NCBI RefSeq assembly: GCF_946151055.1
Contig: NZ_CAMGYZ010000002.1
Span: 372,001-436,000 of the forward strand
Reading direction: 5' to 3'
Origin: Bacillus sp. Marseille-Q3570
GTDB lineage: Bacteria > Bacillota > Bacilli > Bacillales > Fictibacillaceae
DNA length: 64,000 nt
In this document: piece after piece, positions 58,985-64,000 of the stretch
How positions within the stretch are numbered: the first letter of the stretch is position 1
Layout: each line of letters starts with the position of its first letter
Position numbers and translations under genes: made by a program
The notes under the pieces: generated by a model
Told to the model about the DNA's origin: nothing
Database searches by the model: none
What the model saw: the letters and a program-made list of their open reading frames with translations, nothing else

Positions 58985-59004
58985 ATGCAAAAATAAAAGC
59001 GTAA

Positions 59005-59037
59005 AAAAACCGATACCATCAAATGGTGTCGGTTTTA
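59005..59037. terminator. Bidirectional terminator between trpP and the DUF1232 gene
   Basis: AAAACCGATACCAT and ATGGTGTCGGTTTT pair (one mismatch) with a 3-nt loop. It overlaps the end of the DUF1232 coding sequence. Confidence 0.85.
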
Positions 59038-59438
59038 TCTGTTTTTTCCTGTTCCCAATTCAGGAACTGCTCGATTTCTTCGTTGACGGTTTTCCATACA
59101 TAACTGATGATCGCAATATCATCGACAAGTCCTAATCCTGCGATGATGTCTGGAATTGCATCGAGTGGACTCAAGAAATAAAGAAGCCCTGCAACCACCA
59201 AAACCATTGATTTTTTGGAGATGTCACGGTAATTTCCTAGACGATACTGATCAGCGAGACGAATGAGTGCCTGTATTTTATCCAAAAAACCTCTTAAGGC
59301 CTCTTGTATATCATTCTTTTGAAGTTTTGCACGTACGTTTTGAACCATTTGGCCGCTTTCTTCACGATTCTCGATTAACGTACGTGCATGTCTTAACATT
59401 TTTCGAAAGTACATGAACAGTTTGATTTTTTTCCACAT
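59019..59438 (-). CDS. DUF1232 family protein (YkvA-like)
   Basis: A 139-residue protein with the DUF1232 core VLVVAGLLYFLSPLDAIPDIIAGLGLVDDIAII (about 78-110), which has one hydrophobic helix and the SPLDxIPD signature, preceded by a charged helical N-terminal half and followed by a Glu/Lys-rich tail. Function unknown. Its stop lies within the shared terminator with trpP. Confidence 0.82.
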   Translation of the reverse strand: MWKKIKLFMYFRKMLRHARTLIENREESGQMVQNVRAKLQKNDIQEALRGFLDKIQALIRLADQYRLGNYRDISKKSMVLVVAGLLYFLSPLDAIPDIIAGLGLVDDIAIISYVWKTVNEEIEQFLNWEQEKTDKTDTI

Positions 59439-59569
59439 CTCTAACGCCTCCTTCTCTCATATCTTCCACATCTTTCTTCATATTAATCCGAGAAGAAGAG
59501 TTTGCCAAGATGTATTTGGAGTTGTAGGATACAGAATGAACGATTTACATAAGCTAAATTCAGTATTGA

Positions 59570-59767
59570 TTAAAATTTGATGACAAAGAAAAGAACAACT
59601 AGTAATAGACAAACACTTCCGATGATACCAAGCATACGGCCAATGCTCTGTTTTTTGTGAACCTGGACATTTCTGAATGAATAACGTTTTGTGTCCAGAA
59701 ACATCCTTATCATGAAATAAAATAAAAGCAGGCCAAGAATGGCAAGTACAATAATTCCATAGATCAT
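59570..59767 (-). CDS. Small two-helix membrane protein
   Basis: A 65-residue protein: hydrophobic helix (about 4-22), basic loop KRYSFRNVQVHKKQS, then a second helix (about 45-63). The ATG at 59767 follows GGGGTGATGA with good spacing; a GTG just before it is possible. No family recognised. It stands alone between the DUF1232 and YtxH-type genes. Confidence 0.65.
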   Translation of the reverse strand: MIYGIIVLAILGLLLFYFMIRMFLDTKRYSFRNVQVHKKQSIGRMLGIIGSVCLLLVVLFFVIKF

Positions 59768-59995
59768 CACTCATCACCCCATACCATCCTATGAATGAGA
59801 TGAGTAGTTTATTCCCCGAGAATTGTTTAAGATTGTCGATATCGTGGGATAGTTTTGTAGAAATGGTCGAACGATTTATGAAGGTTTCTAAAAGGCGTTC
59901 TCGAATAATGTAACAAAGACTTATCTTGTTTGGACGGGACCCCACACCCTCGGCCCTCGACAGATGAGAAAGATCACGAAAGGAGAAAAGGAATC

Positions 59996-60388
59996 ATGAA
60001 AAAAGAGCAAAAATCGGTACTAATTGGCTTTGCGGTTGGAAGTATTGTCACTGCGGCAGCAACATTGTTATCAACACCAAAATCAGGTCGGGAAATCCGT
60101 AAAGACATTAAGGATTCGACCTATAAATTGAAGCAAACAATGACAGATGTCAAAAAAGAAGGCATCAGCTTGAAGGAACAGATCATTCAGGTTTCAAAAG
60201 AAGGTGTAGATGCTTTCAAGGAAGTTGCGACGGATTTGAAGGAAGATATCAAATCCTGGAGGAAAGAAATTGAACCGAACATCGAAAATATCAAAAACGA
60301 TGTAGAGGAAATCAATGAAACCGTTGCGGAGCTCCAGGAAGAATCAAAGGAATCAGCAAAAACAAAAGAAACTGCAGATACAAAATGA
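59996..60388 (+). CDS. YtxH-family protein (YhaH-like)
   Basis: A 130-residue protein with an N-terminal membrane helix (IGFAVGSIVTAAATLLSTPK, residues 10-29) carrying the YtxH Gly/Ala pattern and PKSGREIRKD, then a long helical, Lys/Glu-rich coiled coil. The ATG at 59996 follows AAAGGAGAAAAGG. B. subtilis yhaH lies next to hpr, as here. Function unknown; relatives are general stress proteins. Confidence 0.8.
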   Translation: MKKEQKSVLIGFAVGSIVTAAATLLSTPKSGREIRKDIKDSTYKLKQTMTDVKKEGISLKEQIIQVSKEGVDAFKEVATDLKEDIKSWRKEIEPNIENIKNDVEEINETVAELQEESKESAKTKETADTK

Positions 60389-60401
60389 CTTATAAAAAGA
60401 C

Positions 60402-60446
60402 TGGCTCAAGAAAGTGTTCTTCATGTGACACTCGAGCCAGTTTTTT
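60402..60446 (+). terminator. Terminator of the YtxH-type gene
   Basis: ACTGGCTC and GAGCCAGT with inner AGTGT/ACACT pairing, then TTTTTTT. Confidence 0.85.
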
Positions 60447-60531
60447 TATCCTTCTCTTCTTTCAAATCCCCTGAGTGAATTCGTGTCTTCCAAACCAAAA
60501 AAATGATCAAACTCACTAAAATATAAAACAT
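60421..60531 (-). CDS. Possible 36-residue single-helix membrane peptide
   Basis: ATG at 60531, stop at 60421. Residues 3-14 are hydrophobic (YILVSLIIFLVW), followed by a charged tail ending TGSSVT. Only a weak ribosome site (CGGTAAGC) precedes it and its end overlaps the terminator of the neighbouring gene, so it may be chance. Confidence 0.25.
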   Translation of the reverse strand: MFYILVSLIIFLVWKTRIHSGDLKEEKDKKTGSSVT

Positions 60532-60846
60532 GCTTACCGATATAAAGCTGTGTGATAGTTTTTTTCAATAGTATCAGCTCCAAATAAAAGTCGTACAAAA
60601 ATTAGCTTTTTAAAGGCTTTGTTGATTTTACACTTAAAGAAAGTATAAACAACAAGCCTAAAAAAATATAAATTTTTGTCAAAAATAAAAAGGTATTGTC
60701 TTTTTATGTCGAAATAATACTTATATACTCACACCCACAAGATTTATCAAGCAACAATTATTGGGAAAAACTTGTGAACACTTAGATAATTGTCTTTATA
60801 AATCTAACATTTCCTGTCATAATATAAAGCAGAATGGAGGTTCATT
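60532..60846. other. AT-rich gap before hpr
   Basis: Contains a CTTAAAGAAAGTATAAAC remnant of family A near 60630 and the hpr promoter region, which cannot be fixed firmly. No gene seen. Confidence 0.35.
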
Positions 60847-61479
60847 ATGGAAAATAAGAAAGATTTTTCAATGAAAGAAGCTATGATGTTCAGTCATAAA
60901 GTTGCCCAGATCAGTAAAGCCATGTGGAAATGCGTCGAGAAGGATTGGCAAGGATGGATTAAACCATTTGGTCTTAACATCAACGAACACCACATCCTCT
61001 GGATTGCTTTCCATCTTGAGGGAGCTTCGATCTCTGATATCTCCAAGTTCGGTGTTATGCACGTGTCAACAGCATTTAACTTTTCCAAAAAGCTTGAAGA
61101 GCAAGGCTATTTAACCTTCTCAAAGAAAGAAAATGATAAACGTAACACGTACGTAAAACTTACCGATACGGGAAGAGATCTGTTATTGAGGACGATCGAA
61201 GATTACCAGCCGGAAAATTACGGGATATTCAGTGCTTCACTCAAGATTCGTGATCTTTATGGTAAATTTCCTGAGTTCGATGAATTGATGGCAGTGATTC
61301 GAAGTGTGTACGGGGATGACTTCATGTCGATCCTTGATACAACTGTCACTAAAATAGATAGTGAATTTGAAGAAACTGATCGTCAACTCGTACCTGTAAA
61401 GCGCGAAGCAGAAATTACCGACGGACTTGTATCTGAAAAACAAGAAAATGAAATCGAAAAAGTACCAACCACAACTTGA
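60847..61479 (+). CDS. hpr: MarR-family regulator Hpr (ScoC)
   Basis: Transition-state regulator that represses extracellular protease and sporulation genes in Bacillus. The 210-residue protein matches ScoC in length and has the winged-helix segment [20 protein letters not shown] then [20 protein letters not shown] and [21 protein letters not shown] (about residues 50-115), with an acidic C-terminus. ATG follows GAATGGAGG. The secreted subtilisin-like protease in this window is a possible target (inference). Confidence 0.9.
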   Translation: MENKKDFSMKEAMMFSHKVAQISKAMWKCVEKDWQGWIKPFGLNINEHHILWIAFHLEGASISDISKFGVMHVSTAFNFSKKLEEQGYLTFSKKENDKRNTYVKLTDTGRDLLLRTIEDYQPENYGIFSASLKIRDLYGKFPEFDELMAVIRSVYGDDFMSILDTTVTKIDSEFEETDRQLVPVKREAEITDGLVSEKQENEIEKVPTTT

Positions 61480-61512
61480 TCAAGGTTGGGTAGTTTTAAT
61501 CACTACACCAAC

Positions 61513-61650
61513 TCATGGCTCGCCTTTCGGATTGAGTATACTTGCAAAGTGAATGAATAGAGGAGTCATATCAACCATACCGGCTTCTCTTAATTCATCT
61601 TTCTGAGCATTTAATTTTCTACATTGTTCATGAATTTCCTCCGACTTTAT
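61513..61650 (-). pseudogene. Probable remnant of yhaI (DUF1878)
   Basis: A 45-codon stretch without start codon reads SEEIHEQCRKLNAQKDELRE, then AGMVDMTPLFIHFASILNPK. This recalls the middle of DUF1878 (YhaI) proteins, whose gene lies beside hpr in B. subtilis. A TAA directly upstream and the missing C-terminal part indicate decay. The similarity is from memory only. Confidence 0.4.
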
Positions 61651-61918
61651 TTAATGTACTTCGATAGGCGCAATTTCCACCTTCTTTATCTGGCATCACG
61701 AGCCTTTCCATCCCTGAAGTACCTGCACTCCATGATCCTTCTTCCCTATTTATTTCACCTATTGCATCGCTTTCTGACACCCTTCCATAAACGTTTCTAA
61801 TTTTTTTGTAAAACCTATTGATTTTTCGTTCGAAACATCGTACTGTATGGGAGTGGTTTTTAAAGCAAGGTTCTCACCTTTCCCCACATATTTTACTTCC
61901 TAAAGAAGGTGATGCATC

Positions 61919-62455
61919 ATGAACTGTTACAAGTCTATAAATTTAACAAGAGATTACGGTAAACTGCGTCTTTTGCTGATTTCAACACTTTTCAGCTTAA
62001 CGTATTTTATCGTTTATTTTATGGTTTTCAGTATGTTCCACCCAGAAACGATCTATTATCAAACCGGATTGATGCCATTAATGTTGGTGTTCATACTGAT
62101 TATTCCCATTCATATATTTTTGCATTGTCTGCCGATATGGATCTCGGGTCACAGAGCGTGTATGGCTTTTGGGGAAAATCGTTTTTCACTCTTTTGCCGT
62201 ATACCAGAAGTCCTGTCTAGAAGAGTTGCCTTGTTTGGCGTTTCATTTCCACTGATTCTCATAACGTCGGTTTCGTTGATCGGTGGCTATATGTTGCCCG
62301 AATTTTTACATCTATTTGCGATTGTATCGACTTTGAATATTTTCCTGTGCGTAAAAGATATGATTTATATCATCCATCTATGGAAAGCACCGAAAGATTC
62401 ATTTCTTGAAGACGGTGCTACAGGATTCCAAATCATCGTCAAACGTACATTTTAA
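61919..62455 (+). CDS. DUF3267 membrane protein (putative zincin fold)
   Basis: A 178-residue membrane protein with four hydrophobic segments (about 18-38, 50-70, 100-122, 128-146). The second contains IPIHIFLHCLPIW, the His-x4-His-type pattern of DUF3267 proteins, thought to be related to membrane metalloproteases. ATG after GAAGGTGATGCATC. Stand-alone gene between the decayed yhaI region and a composite repeat. Confidence 0.72.
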   Translation: MNCYKSINLTRDYGKLRLLLISTLFSLTYFIVYFMVFSMFHPETIYYQTGLMPLMLVFILIIPIHIFLHCLPIWISGHRACMAFGENRFSLFCRIPEVLSRRVALFGVSFPLILITSVSLIGGYMLPEFLHLFAIVSTLNIFLCVKDMIYIIHLWKAPKDSFLEDGATGFQIIVKRTF

Positions 62456-62473
62456 TAAATGGCTGTTTTTCCA

Positions 62474-62921
62474 AACTTCGTTGCTCTTGCACTTAAAGAA
62501 AGTATAAAATACTTTCTTCAGTATAAGGGCAACTAAGGCTCGACCTACAAAAGGCTTGGTCTCGCCAAGTTTTCTTTAAATGTCGTTGATTTCCGCTCCA
62601 GGATGCTCGCTTTCCGCGGGGCGTGCGGTGAGCCCACTCGTCGCCTTGCTACCCTTTTCAAGGAAGCATTTTTGCTCCTGCGTCTACAAGAAAGTCCTGT
62701 CGAAGCGAGCTTCCTCGTCGCATGCCTTGCGAGGAGATTATTCAGGTAGTAGGCACGCTGATCCCGCAGGACAAGGAAAGCTTCGGCAGCGGTCCATCGC
62801 ACGAAGAAAATGCGATTTTCATTTTCGAGGAATCTCGCACCTTGCTCTCCAATCAACTTGCACAAGGTGATTTTTTTAAAATAACTCAAAAACAACAATC
62901 TTTTAGAAAAGAGCATAATAA
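62474..62921. repeat. Composite repeat (family A reversed plus family B), long copy
   Basis: Same order as 54689-54974 but with about 170 bp more in the middle (GGCGTGCGGTGAGCCCACTC ... GGCACGCTGATCCCGCAGG). The deletion in the short copy falls between CGCGGG and CGCAGG, short similar sequences. Frames across it are not genes. Confidence 0.7.
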
Positions 62922-62941
62922 ATAAAGCCAAATATAAAACT

Positions 62942-62990
62942 AAAAGACTGACCCTGAACATCGATGTGATGTTACATGGACAGTCTTTTT
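62942..62990. terminator. Terminator of the ypmS-like gene
   Basis: On the minus strand AAAGACTGTCC and GGTCAGTCTTT pair, with an inner ACATC/GATGT stem. T-rich tail on both sides. Confidence 0.65.
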
Positions 62991-63043
62991 TAATGGCGTT
63001 AATGTATGGATTTGCTCAGTCATGAGACTTTTCATCCTGAAAC

Positions 63044-63631
63044 TCACTCTTCTGTAATATAGTAAACCTTGAATCGGATGTTATCTTTTTCAAGATCAAA
63101 GGATTCGGCTTTCAAGAACAGTTGATCCTTTAATTTTATCTGATTAAGCTTCAAAAGAATCGTTTCTTCTTTATCATTGATCTCAACCCACGGGGGCAAA
63201 TCTGTACTCCCTTTGATAAACTCCAAAATTTTCGAGCCTGGCAGTTTCAGTTCCCCGAGCTTGATCGATTCTTCTTTTAACAAAAGATTTCCATTGTCTA
63301 ATACTTGAGGTTCGAAATCCATGGTAAATTGGACTTCATTCGAAAAAAAAGTGAAGTATCCTTTCACCTGGACATTATCTTTAAGTTCGACATTATAATC
63401 GAACTTCGGATTTCTGCCGGATTTTAATTGTTCTAGTTGTTCTTTGATCAGAAAATTCAATTGATCCTTTGACGATTCGATATCAAATATCGGTTCTCCC
63501 TGCTTAGGTACATCGCGCATGGACTTCTCTTCTTGTCTATCCCCCATGAATACCAATGTTCCGACGATGATTGGAACAATGATCATGATTGTAAGTAAAA
63601 TGAAAAAAGCATATTTCCATCTGAATTTCAA
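63044..63631 (-). CDS. YpmS-family (DUF2140) membrane-anchored protein
   Basis: A 195-residue protein with one N-terminal membrane helix (FFILLTIMIIVPIIVGTLVF, about 9-28) and an extracytoplasmic beta-rich domain typical of YpmS (SKDQLNFLIKEQLEQLKSG, FTFFSNEVQFTMDFEPQVLDNGNLLL, LPGSKILEFIK, LPPWVEI). About the length of B. subtilis YpmS. Function unknown. ATG at 63631 follows GGAGGAGAACG. Confidence 0.83.
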   Translation of the reverse strand: MKFRWKYAFFILLTIMIIVPIIVGTLVFMGDRQEEKSMRDVPKQGEPIFDIESSKDQLNFLIKEQLEQLKSGRNPKFDYNVELKDNVQVKGYFTFFSNEVQFTMDFEPQVLDNGNLLLKEESIKLGELKLPGSKILEFIKGSTDLPPWVEINDKEETILLKLNQIKLKDQLFLKAESFDLEKDNIRFKVYYITEE

Positions 63632-63738
63632 AGCGTTCTCCTCCCGTCCCCTTATAATCTATAATAGTTGATACTGTTCATTCTTTTAATATTTTGGTAT
63701 GTTAGTAATACAATCTCTTAGTTTCGGAGGTTCAACCT

Positions 63739-63930
63739 ATGACAATGATCGCAATTTATTATATAGCATTCGCATGTATCATTCTTTTCTTGTTTAATAC
63801 ACTTACGAATCGCTTATGTATTCAAAAGAATATCCCTGCAGAGAAACAGGTGAATGTATTCCGGTGGATCAACATCATGATCACGATCCTGTTAGTAAGC
63901 TCGTACATTGAAGTAATTTTTGTGCATTGA
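63739..63930 (+). CDS. Small membrane protein
   Basis: A 63-residue protein with two hydrophobic segments (about 4-22 and 44-60) separated by a charged loop (IQKNIPAEKQVNVFRW). ATG follows TTCGGAGGTTC. No family recognised. It begins the next transcript towards the window end, where 63931-64000 shows nothing more. Confidence 0.62.
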   Translation: MTMIAIYYIAFACIILFLFNTLTNRLCIQKNIPAEKQVNVFRWINIMITILLVSSYIEVIFVH

Positions 63931-64000
63931 CGCAATTTATATTCCATAATATTTCATTATTACCCAGACAGGTATATGTACAAACATAAAACTGTCCCTT

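Noticed and set aside
62545-62961. Minus-strand 138-codon frame and plus-strand frames in the composite repeat
   Set aside because: They lie wholly in repeat sequence present at 54689-54974, where the frames are broken by a deletion; no ribosome sites.
1-64000. tRNA, rRNA, riboswitch, prophage or transposase genes
   Set aside because: Looked for on both strands; no cloverleaf, rRNA, T-box or known riboswitch pattern, phage module or transposase frame was seen. A covariance-model scan would be decisive.

Overview
The window is a chromosome segment of a Firmicute of the Bacillaceae. It carries the conserved Bacillus block hemEHY, pbpF, hmoB, yhaA-type hydrolase, ecsABC, hit, serC, trpP and hpr (scoC), with sigma-A/sigma-B style promoters, strong GGAGG ribosome sites and several TTG/GTG starts. 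A glycine-betaine type transporter, an Asp-rich PBP tail and a very acidic secreted protein suggest salt or alkali tolerance. This is an inference: no rRNA is present to place the species.

Layout. 0.1-5 kb: gluconate operon (gnd, gntP, gntK) with a divergent RpiR regulator. 5-8 kb: small charged protein, XRE-cupin regulator, ring-cleavage dioxygenase and DoxX. 7.8-12.6 kb: sugar ABC importer without its own ATPase, under a LacI regulator. 13-17.5 kb: four-carbon acid-sugar operon (DeoR regulator, DUF1537 kinase, PdxA2-type dehydrogenase, GntP-family permease), most likely for D-threonate or D-erythronate. 17.6-23.5 kb: HelD-like helicase, a three-gene ArsA-family cluster and CstA. 24-28 kb: two secreted hydrophilic proteins and a subtilisin-like protease. 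28.4-31.1 kb: osmoprotectant ABC transporter. 31.4-37 kb: class A PBP, CapA-like lipoprotein and an orphan sensor kinase. 37-64 kb: the conserved haem/ecs/ser/trp/hpr block with extra stress genes.

Main finding. At 21301-21696 a strong ribosome site is followed by an open frame with one in-frame TGA at 21640-21642, directly before a Cys codon in a Gly-rich context, at the end of a beta-strand of what looks like a thioredoxin-fold protein. A stem-loop overlaps the TGA. I read it as a candidate selenoprotein (U-C motif) encoded with a small protein ending in Cys-Cys and an ArsA/Get3-type ATPase lacking the usual metal-binding cysteines. The arrangement recalls the ArsD-ArsA chaperone-ATPase pair, but no arsenic pump or arsR is present.

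The window is also rich in intergenic repeats. There are 85-nt hairpin elements, four copies of exactly the same length. GTGCC(A/T)GGCAC palindromes recur with a fixed 48-bp period at four loci. A MITE-like element of about 460-500 bp occurs twice. A two-hairpin element at gene ends has about nine copies, and a composite element occurs twice, one copy with an internal deletion. No transposase, CRISPR, tRNA or rRNA gene was seen.

Regulation readable from sequence: paired GAAA-N5-TTTC sites and a cre-like site before the gluconate genes; LacI/CcpA-type palindromes in the ABC operon; three TAAAAATRAAC-type sites around the DeoR promoter; a run of NAG triplets over the trpP ribosome site (TRAP-type control); and divergent sigma-B promoters between the yfkM-like and ferritin-like genes.
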